DNA of 64,000 bases from Roseibium sp. TrichSKD4 (GCF_000148725.1 NZ_GL476319.1:763923-827922); one strand, 5' to 3'. Shown: positions 17,477 to 25,915, numbered from the stretch's first letter. The notes: generated by a model from the letters alone, not told the origin. Numbers and translations are program-made.

Positions 17477-17597
17477 CTTCTGCGATTTTGCAAATCCCAT
17501 TCGGCCATCTGTGCATGATGTTGTGACGGATGGGACCAAGCGGCAAATCGTCAAGCTAAACGAATTTGGTATCCGCGAATGCGGTTGGGAGTTTTAA
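17403..17597 (+). CDS. Outer-membrane spanin-like (Rz1-type) lipoprotein
   Basis: 64 residues embedded at its 5' end in the Rz-type gene in another frame (74-base overlap). The signal sequence ends in a lipobox LSTC; after it comes CDFANPIRPSVHDVVTDGTK, RQIV and CGW, a pattern common in small o-spanin-like proteins of alphaproteobacterial phages. Start at 17403/17406, or at the internal ATG 17436. Confidence 0.6.
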   Translation: MMKFPPWITPILMSTFLSTCATASNFCDFANPIRPSVHDVVTDGTKRQIVKLNEFGIRECGWEF

Positions 17598-17600
17598 GCA

Positions 17601-17894
17601 ATGGCTGAACAGAAAGCGCGTTTGATCCAGCCGGGGATCTCGGTCGGTAACGTGGTCACAATCCTGATCATGCTGTGTTCGCTGGCTCTCGGGTGGGGCC
17701 GCATGGAAAGCGCTCTCGGAGATCATGAGCGGCGCATTCTGGCAGGCGAAACAGAGCGGAAGGAAATGCGCAAAGCACAGAGCGACTTCTCGACGGGATT
17801 TGCAGAGCTGCGGGCTGACATGCGCCACGTTCTGACAGAGGTTTCCAGAATGCGCCAAACGGTGGAGCGGATTGAGTGTGAGCGGCGTCAATAG
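17601..17894 (+). CDS. Lysis-module membrane protein (holin or coiled-coil accessory)
   Basis: 97 residues with one transmembrane helix (VGNVVTILIMLCSLALGWG) followed by a long coiled coil (HERRILAGETERKEMRKAQ...VERIECERRQ). Position after endolysin and spanins suggests a lysis role; a single-TM coiled-coil protein could be a pinholin-like or accessory factor. The Mu-like prophage inserted 23 bases after its stop. Confidence 0.5.
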   Translation: MAEQKARLIQPGISVGNVVTILIMLCSLALGWGRMESALGDHERRILAGETERKEMRKAQSDFSTGFAELRADMRHVLTEVSRMRQTVERIECERRQ

Positions 17895-17912
17895 GCTTGC
17901 CTGCAATCAGAA

Positions 17913-17917
17913 ATTCT
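17913..17917. repeat. Target-site duplication ATTCT, left copy
   Basis: ATTCT directly precedes the TG of the prophage right end; the identical 5 bases directly follow the CA of the left end at 58633-58637. Five-base duplications are characteristic of Mu transposition. Confidence 0.9.
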
Positions 17918-17923
17918 TGTAGC

Positions 17924-17963
17924 GCGCAAAACCAAATGGCAAATTGCGCAAAACCAAATGGCA
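17924..17963 (+). repeat. Prophage right-end transposase sites R1 and R2
   Basis: Two identical 18-mers GCGCAAAACCAAATGGCA at 17924-17941 and 17946-17963, 22 bases apart, as R1 and R2 are in Mu. The left end has GCGCAATAACAAATGGCA twice in inverted orientation. These are probably MuA binding sites. Confidence 0.85.
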
Positions 17964-18067
17964 TCCGATTACTGACGTATGATTGGAGTGTCTATACGAG
18001 AATAGTAGCTCAGGTAACTCAGATAATGACTTCAGGTTTCATTGCCTTTTTTGAGGTGAGCAAAATG

Positions 18068-19357
18068 TCACTCTTCCCCGTAGTTGAGTATGCTTTTTAG
18101 ATTGTTATAGTCGATTGATTTGAAACCGGTTGTTTCACGCACTTCATCGAGGCTCTGGCGGTTTACTATTGCCGACAGCAATTCCATCTTTGAATTTAAC
18201 TGACGAATTCGTTCAATAACGGCCGCCCTTTTTTCCTTCGTAAGAGATAGCTCTTCCGACTTCATTCCAACCGCGTTTAGTAGTCGGGGCGTATTGTAAG
18301 GGCCTGCTTGACCATAGTAAATCAGATGCTCGAGATCCTCATAGTTTGCCGATATATCAGCGAGGTAGGCTATAGAGTAATTCAATAGCCCGTCTATCAG
18401 GTCTGCTACCTGTTTCGGTATCCGCTCCTTGCCGTAAACGGAACGGAAGAAAACCTCCCAGTTTTTTAGTTCATCAAGCTGCCAAGTGTGAGGATCAAAA
18501 GGGTCCACATGTTCTCGATCGAACCGCTTCAAGACAGCTGAATATACGTTGTCATTTAGTTCACGTTGAACTTGAGCCATATCAACGGCGTTTCGAAACC
18601 GTATTTGTAGTTCCGCAACAGCTCCATTCGGAAACAACTGAGCGTATCTCTTCAGCTCCGACTTAGGAATTGATAGCCCTTTTGACCGCAATTGCAGCGC
18701 AAAGCGTGTTAAAAAAATTGAGGTTTTTGATTTGTTTCCGATAGCAATTTCGGGGGCTTCTAGTATCTGCTCTAAGCAGACTAAGGGGGCCTTATTCGAG
18801 AATCTTCTTATCCATTCCTTTCGCTGATTGCGAAAATAGATCTTCCGTTTGCTTGACAACCTTCCATTGTTTGATGCGGAAGTCACTGCGGCACGAAATT
18901 TCGAAACCCAGTATCTCGAACTCACAGGGATCTCTAAGAAAGCATTATCTACTATTTCTTCGTCTTCCCGCGGATCGTTGTAGGATTTTTTTAGGATACG
19001 TTCTCGAAGTGATAAAAATGCCTTGATTGTATTTTGAGCTAATTTCGGTTCGAATTTCTGTATTTGTTGGACTGACCAATTGGGATCAACGAAGTAAGAG
19101 TTGTTTCCTTCCAGCAACGGTACGCACGCAAAACTCCCAATATCGGTTCGAAGTAAATTTTGGTCCCGAACCTCCCCAATTAATACTTCGTATGCGCCTT
19201 CATCGAGTGAATAAAAATCGAGAATAAGAAATCTTGCATCTGTTTTGGGGACGAACAGCCTGTTGGAGCGATCTCGCTGGTAAACGGGCACAGTTACTGG
19301 GTAGGTAGAGCTTCCAAATTTAAGACAGCCGTAAAGCCGATACTTTTGGTGTACCAT
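18068..19357 (-). CDS. Cargo gene of unknown function (429 aa)
   Basis: A long soluble protein with no domain I recognise. The N-terminal part is beta-rich (YRLYGCLKFGSSTYPVTVPV, then FLILDFYSLDEGAYEVLIGE), the rest mainly helical and charged, ending in a helical segment (RQSLDEVRETTGFKSIDYNN) that looks like a helix-turn-helix or hairpin. No signal peptide or membrane segment. Clearly more A/T-rich than the phage genes. It is the last gene of the cargo unit, 100 bases from the R sites, and its start overlaps the preceding gene (TAATG), so the two proteins are made together. Confidence 0.7.
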   Translation of the reverse strand: MVHQKYRLYGCLKFGSSTYPVTVPVYQRDRSNRLFVPKTDARFLILDFYSLDEGAYEVLIGEVRDQNLLRTDIGSFACVPLLEGNNSYFVDPNWSVQQIQKFEPKLAQNTIKAFLSLRERILKKSYNDPREDEEIVDNAFLEIPVSSRYWVSKFRAAVTSASNNGRLSSKRKIYFRNQRKEWIRRFSNKAPLVCLEQILEAPEIAIGNKSKTSIFLTRFALQLRSKGLSIPKSELKRYAQLFPNGAVAELQIRFRNAVDMAQVQRELNDNVYSAVLKRFDREHVDPFDPHTWQLDELKNWEVFFRSVYGKERIPKQVADLIDGLLNYSIAYLADISANYEDLEHLIYYGQAGPYNTPRLLNAVGMKSEELSLTKEKRAAVIERIRQLNSKMELLSAIVNRQSLDEVRETTGFKSIDYNNLKSILNYGEE

Positions 19358-20136
19358 TACTCAAGACGTCCCAATTTTTTGTAAAGTTCAACCGTCAGTG
19401 AATAGATCTCAGCAACATAGTGTTCTGATTTTAGTGGGTACAAATCGTAGTGCTTTACATCAATTCCTAACTGTTTAAAGCAGCTTTTCACGTCGGCGTC
19501 GTCAAAATAAGGGCGAGGTACTATTGCCCCTATCAAGTTTTCTTGGAGTAGAACATCATTGGAGGTTTGCACCTCGATAGCAGCTGCCCGATCATCGCTT
19601 TTGCGTTCAAAATTTTGTTTGCAAAGTGCTTTAACGCACGCATGTTTAACATCAAGCCGCCTCCTTGCCCGTATTTGTTCTTCTGTTCTTGGCGTATGCG
19701 ACATGTATTCTGCATCGCCTCCGAAGAAGACATCAATCAAGAGATCGAGAGCGTTAGGAACCGAAGAAATTTCGAATTCCTCTCTACCCAACTCAGTTAG
19801 ATATTTGGGGTAGATGCCTCGGTCAAAGGCACCGCTATCAAATGGAAAAATGCGCGTGACCGCCGAAACACACGTACTTTCAAATATAAGCGAAATTGGT
19901 AGCTGCCAATCTTCAGGATCTTCATAAACCCTACGAAAGGCAGGGCGACCATAAAAAAAATAGGCAAGATTCTCTGACGTAAATGTATCACATTCACTAA
20001 CTGAGACCTTACCCTCGTCAAGGATATACAACATTTGATTTGCTGTAGTTGAATGCACGAACGGTAATGATGCGCTGTTATTCGAACTGGATCCGGATAG
20101 AAAATCAGACAGTGATATCGGTCGTAAACTTGACAT
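19357..20136 (-). CDS. Cargo gene of unknown function (259 aa)
   Basis: Protein from MSSLRPISLSDFLSG; an in-frame TTG 27 bases upstream is an alternative start. Distinct motif FVHSTTANQMLYILDEG followed by LAYFFYGRPAFR. The spacing of the HST and Y-FYGRP parts recalls ADP-ribosyltransferase-like folds, but I cannot confirm this. Acidic, soluble, A/T-rich. Coupled by a 1-base overlap to the 429-aa gene. Placed where Mu carries mom, so it may be a phage-borne defence or fitness gene. Confidence 0.65.
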   Translation of the reverse strand: MSSLRPISLSDFLSGSSSNNSASLPFVHSTTANQMLYILDEGKVSVSECDTFTSENLAYFFYGRPAFRRVYEDPEDWQLPISLIFESTCVSAVTRIFPFDSGAFDRGIYPKYLTELGREEFEISSVPNALDLLIDVFFGGDAEYMSHTPRTEEQIRARRRLDVKHACVKALCKQNFERKSDDRAAAIEVQTSNDVLLQENLIGAIVPRPYFDDADVKSCFKQLGIDVKHYDLYPLKSEHYVAEIYSLTVELYKKLGRLE

Positions 20137-20225
20137 TTGTTTGTACCAAAATTTCCAATTCAATCAATTTGTGAAGAGAAGCGACTTAGAAGCAGACGCG
20201 CCGTTTTCCAAGTTGATAAAAATAT

Positions 20226-20351
20226 TCAGAGCCTAAACATGTGCAGTAGTGGTGTCAGTTTTCGAATTGATGACACTAATACAGCAACAATCGTCAACAT
20301 CACAGGGAGCACCCATAGTGAATATTTATTTGACGTGAATTTGCCTGTCAT
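20226..20351 (-). CDS. 41-residue single-TM peptide in the cargo unit
   Basis: ATG 20351 with GAGG 8 bases upstream. MTGKFTSNKY is followed by a hydrophobic helix (LWVLPVMLTIVAVLVSSI) and a basic tail. The size and layout fit small membrane toxins or accessory peptides. It overlaps the DUF5131 remnant by 26 bases and lies 89 bases before the 259-aa gene on the same strand. Confidence 0.45.
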   Translation of the reverse strand: MTGKFTSNKYSLWVLPVMLTIVAVLVSSIRKLTPLLHMFRL

Positions 20352-20472
20352 GGCGGAACCTCGTAAAAGAGATGTTCATTGCACAACAATTTGTACATCC
20401 GGCTGACATGATCGAACAACCCGCTACAGGGTTCCAAGTTGCGTCTGTCCACTCGATCTGTGTTTCGGCCAT
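20326..20472 (-). pseudogene. DUF5131 (phage Gp37/Gp68 family) remnant
   Basis: The first 32 residues (MAETQIEWTDATWNPVAGCS ... AGCTNC) are the typical N-terminus of DUF5131 proteins, normally about 230-300 residues and with a Cys-rich radical-SAM-like motif. The rest is missing and the frame ends after 48 codons in unrelated sequence. The deletion end point coincides with the start of the cargo unit, which suggests cargo exchange at this place. Confidence 0.65.
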
Positions 20473-20534
20473 CTCAATCAATTCCGAGTTAGTGACAATA
20501 GTTGAATCGGCTAACACCTAACTGCTTTTGGTCG

Positions 20535-20590
20535 AAAAACCGTGCCTTCAAATTTCAAAGTACTCATCCATAATAAAATCCTTGAAGGCA
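20535..20590 (-). terminator. Possible terminator of the late tail operon
   Basis: On the minus strand TGCCTTCAA (20590-20582) pairs with TTGAAGGCA (20551-20543), followed by CGGTTTTT. It lies 40-95 bases after the stop of gene D. The loop is long (about 30 bases, itself A/T-rich), so the call is tentative. Confidence 0.35.
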
Positions 20591-20630
20591 AGAAGATACT
20601 CACGGGCTGTTTATCAGGCCACCCGTACTC

Positions 20631-21614
20631 CTATTCCCTGACCCTTTCGCATTCGGCCTCAGTCGTGTAGCCACTCGTGCTGATCTGATGGACCGCCCTT
20701 TGAACGGTCCAGTCTCCACCGATCTCGGGAACAAGCGCCGGGACGGTCAGCTTGCTCTCGGCGAGGATTGCCGTGTTGCCGACATCGGTCACCTTCAGCC
20801 GTTCCCCTGATGCATTGCCATCCTTGAGGGCAGCCTTGGCTGCCCGTTCGGCCTCGTCCTTCGTGGCATAGGATTTGGTGAGCGTTTTTTGCGGCGAGCC
20901 GGACCCAACAACGACTTCCTGTCGCTTGGCAGCCTCCTGATCGTGCCAGGTCGCCTTGACGGATTTGTAATTCTCCCGCTCTCCGGCCTCATATTCATAT
21001 GAGATCGTTCGGGGCAGCTCGATCGCGGGCAGCTGAATGCCGCTGGCCGTCTTGGTGGTTCCTCGATCGACAAAAAGCAGATCCTTGTCCGAGATCTTGA
21101 ACGTTGCCCCGACATCCCCGGCAAGCCGGGTCAGGAAGTTCATGTCGCTTTCCTGTGTCTGGTCGATATGGGGGATCGTGATCGATCCGATCGATCCGGA
21201 GACACGCGGTGTGAGGCCGTTGCGTCCGGCCACCTCCTGGACGATCGCATTGACCGTCTTGCGGTCATAGGATTTCGTGCGCTGTTCTTTTAAGGACCCG
21301 GACATGTCGGCAGCTGTACCGGTCAGGCGCATTGTGTGACCGGATGTCGAGCCGCTGGAGCCCGGCTTGTCCAGGAAGAACATACCAAGGCTTTCCCGGC
21401 CTGTTTCCAAATACCCAAATTCGCCAATGATCTCCGCTCCCACCGGTGGTAGGGCCATGGACGGATCGCGGACGATGGTGAACTCGATGGTGTCAGCTTC
21501 ATTACCGGAATTGTCAGTAATTGTGGCCGAGATCAGCCGCCCGAATCCTGCCTTGTTCAAGGCCGCTGATGAGACAGGTTTACCATCAATGGAGATCAGC
21601 CAATCCGGTGTCAT
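20631..21614 (-). CDS. D: Phage late control/tail hub protein, P2 gpD-like
   Basis: 327 residues. Beta-rich N-terminal domain (DWLISIDGKPV, then NEADTIEFTIVRDP) and a middle domain with EQRTKSYDRKTVNAIVQEVA and ESDMNFLTRLAGDVGATFKI, typical of P2 gpD/VgrG-like baseplate hub proteins. It is the last structural gene, following X and U as in P2. Confidence 0.85.
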   Translation of the reverse strand: MTPDWLISIDGKPVSSAALNKAGFGRLISATITDNSGNEADTIEFTIVRDPSMALPPVGAEIIGEFGYLETGRESLGMFFLDKPGSSGSTSGHTMRLTGTAADMSGSLKEQRTKSYDRKTVNAIVQEVAGRNGLTPRVSGSIGSITIPHIDQTQESDMNFLTRLAGDVGATFKISDKDLLFVDRGTTKTASGIQLPAIELPRTISYEYEAGERENYKSVKATWHDQEAAKRQEVVVGSGSPQKTLTKSYATKDEAERAAKAALKDGNASGERLKVTDVGNTAILAESKLTVPALVPEIGGDWTVQRAVHQISTSGYTTEAECERVRE

Positions 21615-21616
21615 GG

Positions 21617-21853
21617 TCAGTCCCTCAACCGGATCCGGCGCGTCTGATTAACAGGCTCTTTAATGGCCGATAAATCAGGAAGCGTGACGACGGTGCCAAG
21701 TGGCAAGACTTGCCCGTGCGCGGCAAGGCCCTTGTTCTCGGGCAGTTCCAGTGTGGCATCGATAAGACCACGATCCTGCCGCTTGAACACATCGAAGATG
21801 ATGCTCTCGATCGTGTCGCCCTGTTTGGCTCTTACAGTGGTCAGAACGGCCAT
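21617..21853 (-). CDS. X: Tail protein X, LysM-like
   Basis: 78 residues. VRAKQGDTIESIIFDVFKRQ and GQVLPLGTVVTLPDL match the LysM-like fold of P2 gpX, thought to bind the tail hub or peptidoglycan. Overlaps U by 13 bases and ends 2 bases before D. Confidence 0.85.
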   Translation of the reverse strand: MAVLTTVRAKQGDTIESIIFDVFKRQDRGLIDATLELPENKGLAAHGQVLPLGTVVTLPDLSAIKEPVNQTRRIRLRD

Positions 21854-22251
21854 CCGCCTATGCCCCCTGTATATTTGGAAAGGTAGATTTCATATTCGAT
21901 CGCCCCGGGAATACCCCATTCCTCGATGAGGGTGTCGCGCTTGTGGATTTGCTCCACGCACCAAAGGCCGAAAACCGTCCCCGAACCGGAGAGGAAGACC
22001 AGTGGAACGCCGAGACCTGCAACTTTCGCAAGGCGGTCGATCTTCCATGTTCCAGATGGCTGGATTTCAGGCCAAACGCCGCCAATGATGGACAGTTCTT
22101 CGTCCCCTTTGCCCATCCACTGTTTGACAGGCGGGGAGCCAATCGGATCAGGTTTTGCCCATTTGAAATTCCAGGTGTGCTCCAGCTCTTCATAAGAGCC
22201 GATGGACGGGGCAAACAGGAACATGCCAAGGGCAGCAAGCGGCCTACTCAT
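21841..22251 (-). CDS. U: Tail protein U, P2 gpU-like
   Basis: 136 residues. LAALGMFLFAPSIGSYEELE at the start and SIIGGVWPEIQPSG, then the GLGVPLVFLSGSG strand set, are typical of P2 gpU, the tail completion protein. Start overlaps the small gene before it (ATGA). Confidence 0.85.
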   Translation of the reverse strand: MSRPLAALGMFLFAPSIGSYEELEHTWNFKWAKPDPIGSPPVKQWMGKGDEELSIIGGVWPEIQPSGTWKIDRLAKVAGLGVPLVFLSGSGTVFGLWCVEQIHKRDTLIEEWGIPGAIEYEIYLSKYTGGIGGWPF

Positions 22252-22424
22252 TTGCGTCCCCCTTCCAGCCCTTGAAGAAGATCGCCGCCTGAATAATCAC
22301 ATTCACCGGCGCAAATCTCGACGTGAATGTCTGTCAGATCGAGTATTGCCATCAAATGTGCGCCGACAAGTACACCGAACCAGAACGAACGTCTCTTGGT
22401 CTGCTTACAGGTCTCACAGCTCAT
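22248..22424 (-). CDS. Small tail-module protein (58 aa)
   Basis: Starts MSCETCKQTKRRSFWFGVLV with a CxxC, followed by a hydrophobic part and Cys residues (VEICAGECDYSGGDLL). Both ends overlap neighbours: its ATG with the tape-measure stop, its TGA with the U start (ATGA each), good evidence that it is translated. No family known. Confidence 0.6.
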   Translation of the reverse strand: MSCETCKQTKRRSFWFGVLVGAHLMAILDLTDIHVEICAGECDYSGGDLLQGLEGGRK

Positions 22425-25399
22425 GAGTCGCTCAAGCTCCCCTGCAACTTGCGCTCAAGCTCGCGGAAAAGATCGTCTACAACCTGTCGAGCGGATGGAT
22501 TTTGGCCGCTCATATCGAGTTTGATCTCAAACGTCGCTGACTCGATCACCACACCCCGATTTGTCCCGCCTGGTTGCTGGGCACCGGGTGTTGCCGCACC
22601 ACCCCGTGCTCCGGCTGCTTCCAGTTTGGGCAGAAGGGGTGGCGCCGACTTTGCAGCTGCTGCACTGAGCGGAACTGCGGCGACCTTACGGACCTTTGAC
22701 GACAGGCGCGCCATTTCCCGAAGCTGGCCGTGATGGGCGATGAAATCCCCTTTACTGGCATAGTGAAGCTCCGGACCTCGTTCACCAACGAGCTGAAGGC
22801 CGGTTGCCCGAACGGTGCCACCATTGGCATAGGAGCCGACACCAGTGGAGAATTTGGCGGTATTGTCATTTGCGGCCTTTGCAACATCCGACTTTGCAGC
22901 CTCGCCACCACCTCCACCGAGTATGGGCGGCCAGCTGATAATGTCGGTCAAATCGATGTTGCCGATCGCCGAGACAACCCGCGACGGGATGCTCTTCAGG
23001 TAGCCCACGAACTCGTTGAACTTCGCAGCCGCCCCGTCCCATAGAGACTGGATTGCCTGACGGCCCTTGTCTGACAGGCTGACTTCCGGGATCCACGTTG
23101 ACCAGTCGAGAATCGAGAACTTGTCCGACCAGCTGAAGGACGGGATATATTCATCCCAGCCGAGCGGCTTGATCAGCAAATGCCAGAGCAGCTCACCTGC
23201 CAGCAGGGCCCAGCCGATACCGGGGATCAGGCGCGCGGTCCATTTGAGCGGCATGATCAAAAGACGCCACGAGAGCTTGGGCAGGAATGACAGCCATTTG
23301 ATCGCTGTCAGGAATGTGCGCCAGGAGAGTTTGACCAGAACACTGGACCATCTGAAGGCTGACACGATACCGCGCCATGACAGCTTGGTCAGGAAGGCTG
23401 CCCACTTCAAGGGCGTAATGAAGGCGCGCCATGCAAATTTCAGCAGATAGGCTCCCCATTTCAGGGGGAAGATAAACGAGCGCCACAACAGCTTGGGGAT
23501 CAGCCGCGCCCACTTGAGCGGCTTGAGTTTCGACAGGAGACCGAACGCCCGGCCCATGAGACCGATTGACCTGCCTGCCCCAAAGGCGCGGGCCCCGAGC
23601 ATGAACATGCCAAATCTAAGTCCACCGGTCAGGATCGTGGCCGTTCCCAAAAAGGCAAGCAATGTTCCACCAACCAACAAGAGACCGGTGATCGCAATGG
23701 CAGAAAAGCCGATGGCCTTTGTGAGGCTCGGATGATCCTTCAGCCAGGCCGCGACAGATCGGGCTGCATTGGTCAGGTATTGGGTGACGGATCGAAGGAC
23801 CGGATCCAGCTCCTCGCCGATGGTGAGGGCCAGTTCGCTCATGGCAGACTGGAAACTCTTCCAGTCACCCGACAGGTTGTCACCCATTTCGGTGGCGACT
23901 CTTTCCGCCTCTCCGTTGGCAACCGACAAATCACCAAGAAGCTGTTTGAAGATCGCAAATCCTTTTTCATCGGCAAGTGCAGAGAAAGCCGAACCGGCTT
24001 CTACACCGATAATGTCCTTGAAGATCTCCTTCCGATCGGCGGTGCCCATTTTCTCGGTCGCTTTGGCGATCTCCAGAATCAGCTCCGGTACCGGGCGCAG
24101 ATTGCCCTTCAAGTCCTTGGTCTGGACGCCAATCTTCTTGAGGGCCTTTTCCCCGGCTGTGGTTGGAGCGGCCAAGCGCTGATAGATACCGCGCAAGGAT
24201 GTGCCCGCCTGCGAGCCCTGAATACCGACATTGCCGAGAAGTCCAGCCATGGCGGCGGTCTCTTCCAGTGAGACACCAAGCGCCTTGGCTTCCGGTGCAA
24301 CGTATTTCATGCTCTCGCCAAGCATGGTCAGGTCTACATTTGCGCGTGTCGTCGTGGCTGTCAGAACATCTGCAACGCGCAACATGTCAGACGGTTCCAA
24401 CCCAAAGCCACTTAGAATATTGGACGAGATGTCGGATGTTGCCGCCAGATCCGTCTTTGTTGCCTTGGCAAGGTTCAAAATGTCTTTGATCGACGTGTCA
24501 ATTGCAGGTGCCTTAAATCCGGCCATAGCGAGGTACTGCATGCCTTGCCCGACTTCCAAGGCCGAATAACTGGTTGTTGCCCCAAGCTCGCGGGCTTTGC
24601 CGGACAGGGCCTTATACTGGTCGCTGCCCTGTTTGACGCGGGCAACAGCGGCAACGGCGTCCATCTGTTCTTCAAAGGACGCATATTGAGTGATAACGGA
24701 TTCAACGGGCCGTTTCAGCTGGTAGCCAGCGACAGCCGCGCCAGCACCGCCCACAGCCATGGCCCCGCCAATCCCCGCCAATCGGTCTCGCTGATCGCGG
24801 CGTCGTTCCGTCAGCCGGTTTAGTGCCTGTTGGCGGCGCTCCACTCTTTGAAGCTCGGCGCGCTGGCGTGACAATGCTTCAGTGGCCTTGTCAATATTGG
24901 TGCTCGCTGTCCGTTGGGCAGATCCAAGATCCTTTGTCGAGACACCGGCCTGCTTCAGGCTGCGCCTGGCGTTCTCCAGCTGCCTGTTCTGGTTTTGCAA
25001 ACTCGTCTTTAGGTTTTTCGCCTTGCGCTTCAGGGCATCGAATTCCCTGCCACTGGCCTTTCCCTCTTTCGCAAGTGCTGCCAATCTCGATTGGGTTTCC
25101 TTCAGCCCTTCTGCTGTTCGACCGCTTTGCTGTTTGAGGGATCTAAAGCGGCCAATGAGTTCGTTCTGGGAGGTGGCCGTGCGTAGGGTCTGACGCGCAT
25201 GATCAGCAGAAATCTGACTGGTCTTTTGAAGGCTACGGCCAAACTTGTCGGACTCAGCTCCCGATTGCCGGAACGACCGACGCATGCGTCCAGCTTCCCC
25301 TTCAAGATCACGCAAGTCCTTTCGAACCTTACCTGCTGTTCTCGACAGGCGGTTTTTCAGGGCAAGGACCACTTGGGCTCTGAGGTTAGTCGCTGACAT
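22421..25399 (-). CDS. T: Tail tape measure protein
   Basis: 992 residues. Coiled-coil N-terminus (1-210), then the TP901-type core (YASFEEQMDAVAAVARVKQG, then ATTSYSALEVGQGMQYLAMA, then GSQAGTSLRGIYQRLAAPTT). Residues about 625-745 hold a tandem array of 18-residue units with consensus xxPLKWxxxLxKLxWRxF, about six copies (DNA about 23210-23530). A Gly/Lys region and KGDFIAHHGQL follow near the end. It sets tail length and helps DNA entry. Start overlaps the E' frame. Confidence 0.9.
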   Translation of the reverse strand: MSATNLRAQVVLALKNRLSRTAGKVRKDLRDLEGEAGRMRRSFRQSGAESDKFGRSLQKTSQISADHARQTLRTATSQNELIGRFRSLKQQSGRTAEGLKETQSRLAALAKEGKASGREFDALKRKAKNLKTSLQNQNRQLENARRSLKQAGVSTKDLGSAQRTASTNIDKATEALSRQRAELQRVERRQQALNRLTERRRDQRDRLAGIGGAMAVGGAGAAVAGYQLKRPVESVITQYASFEEQMDAVAAVARVKQGSDQYKALSGKARELGATTSYSALEVGQGMQYLAMAGFKAPAIDTSIKDILNLAKATKTDLAATSDISSNILSGFGLEPSDMLRVADVLTATTTRANVDLTMLGESMKYVAPEAKALGVSLEETAAMAGLLGNVGIQGSQAGTSLRGIYQRLAAPTTAGEKALKKIGVQTKDLKGNLRPVPELILEIAKATEKMGTADRKEIFKDIIGVEAGSAFSALADEKGFAIFKQLLGDLSVANGEAERVATEMGDNLSGDWKSFQSAMSELALTIGEELDPVLRSVTQYLTNAARSVAAWLKDHPSLTKAIGFSAIAITGLLLVGGTLLAFLGTATILTGGLRFGMFMLGARAFGAGRSIGLMGRAFGLLSKLKPLKWARLIPKLLWRSFIFPLKWGAYLLKFAWRAFITPLKWAAFLTKLSWRGIVSAFRWSSVLVKLSWRTFLTAIKWLSFLPKLSWRLLIMPLKWTARLIPGIGWALLAGELLWHLLIKPLGWDEYIPSFSWSDKFSILDWSTWIPEVSLSDKGRQAIQSLWDGAAAKFNEFVGYLKSIPSRVVSAIGNIDLTDIISWPPILGGGGGEAAKSDVAKAANDNTAKFSTGVGSYANGGTVRATGLQLVGERGPELHYASKGDFIAHHGQLREMARLSSKVRKVAAVPLSAAAAKSAPPLLPKLEAAGARGGAATPGAQQPGGTNRGVVIESATFEIKLDMSGQNPSARQVVDDLFRELERKLQGSLSDS

Positions 25400-25915
25400 T
25401 GCCTGCCTTCTTCATGGCGTCCAGTCGTTCCTTCAAGAGCTTTCGAGCATCCAGCCAGTGGACATAAAGCTCGGACCAGGGCATCGCCTTCAGATCGCCG
25501 ATCGGCCAGCTGAAGGCAGCCGTGATTTCATAAAAGACCTGATTCAGGTTTTCTGGGCGCTGGCTTTGGAACTCTCCGCCTGCGTCGAGGAAACTGGCGA
25601 GGCTGGTGTGCTCGGTGATGTCTTCACCGTCACCATCTCGTCCACATTCACATGTTCCAAAAAACCGCCGAACCCATTGGCAAGGGCCTGCAAGTTGCTG
25701 AACCCCATCTCCTTGATCTGGGCATCGGAAATATATGGGCTGGCAATGCGGGGTACGACCTGTTGCAGGGCGCGCCGATTACCTTCCATCAGATCCATCG
25801 GCGTGAACCGGCCCAGATCCTTGCCGGTTGGTTCGCGGGTGTAGGTGATGGTTTTGATCTCAGAGCCGTTCACAGGAACAGGAGACGGCAGGGTGATTTC
25901 AACTTGGGTATTCAT
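25386..25915 (-). CDS. Tail assembly chaperone frameshift product (E-E' type)
   Basis: A second frame, -1 relative to E, is open from the slip site to the stop at 25386 and has no start codon of its own. It encodes a helical C-terminus (ENLNQVFYEITAAFSWPIGD, then MPWSELYVHWLDARKLLKER) like P2 E'. The slippery heptamer T TTT TTG (minus strand 25664-25658), in phase with E codons, is the one P2 uses. A -1 slip would fuse the first 86 or so residues of E to about 90 residues of E'. Confidence 0.7.
25544..25915 (-). CDS. E: Tail assembly chaperone E
   Basis: 123 residues, starts MNTQVEITLPSPVPVNGSEI and has LGRFTPMDLMEGNRRALQQV, matching the Phage_TAC_7 (Mu gp41/P2 E) family. Binds the tape measure during tail assembly. 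A fraction of ribosomes should shift into E' at 25658-25664. Confidence 0.85.
   Translation of the reverse strand: MNTQVEITLPSPVPVNGSEIKTITYTREPTGKDLGRFTPMDLMEGNRRALQQVVPRIASPYISDAQIKEMGFSNLQALANGFGGFLEHVNVDEMVTVKTSPSTPASPVSSTQAESSKASAQKT
25658..25664 (-). promoter_or_regulatory. Slippery site T TTT TTG
   Basis: Minus strand TTTTTTG in the E reading phase GGT TTT TTG. After a -1 slip the frame stays open for 90 codons to 25386. Confidence 0.75.

Noticed and set aside
20520-20560. Right phage end just after gene D
   Set aside because: Considered because the tail genes stop here; no terminal repeats or target duplication, whereas 17918 has both.
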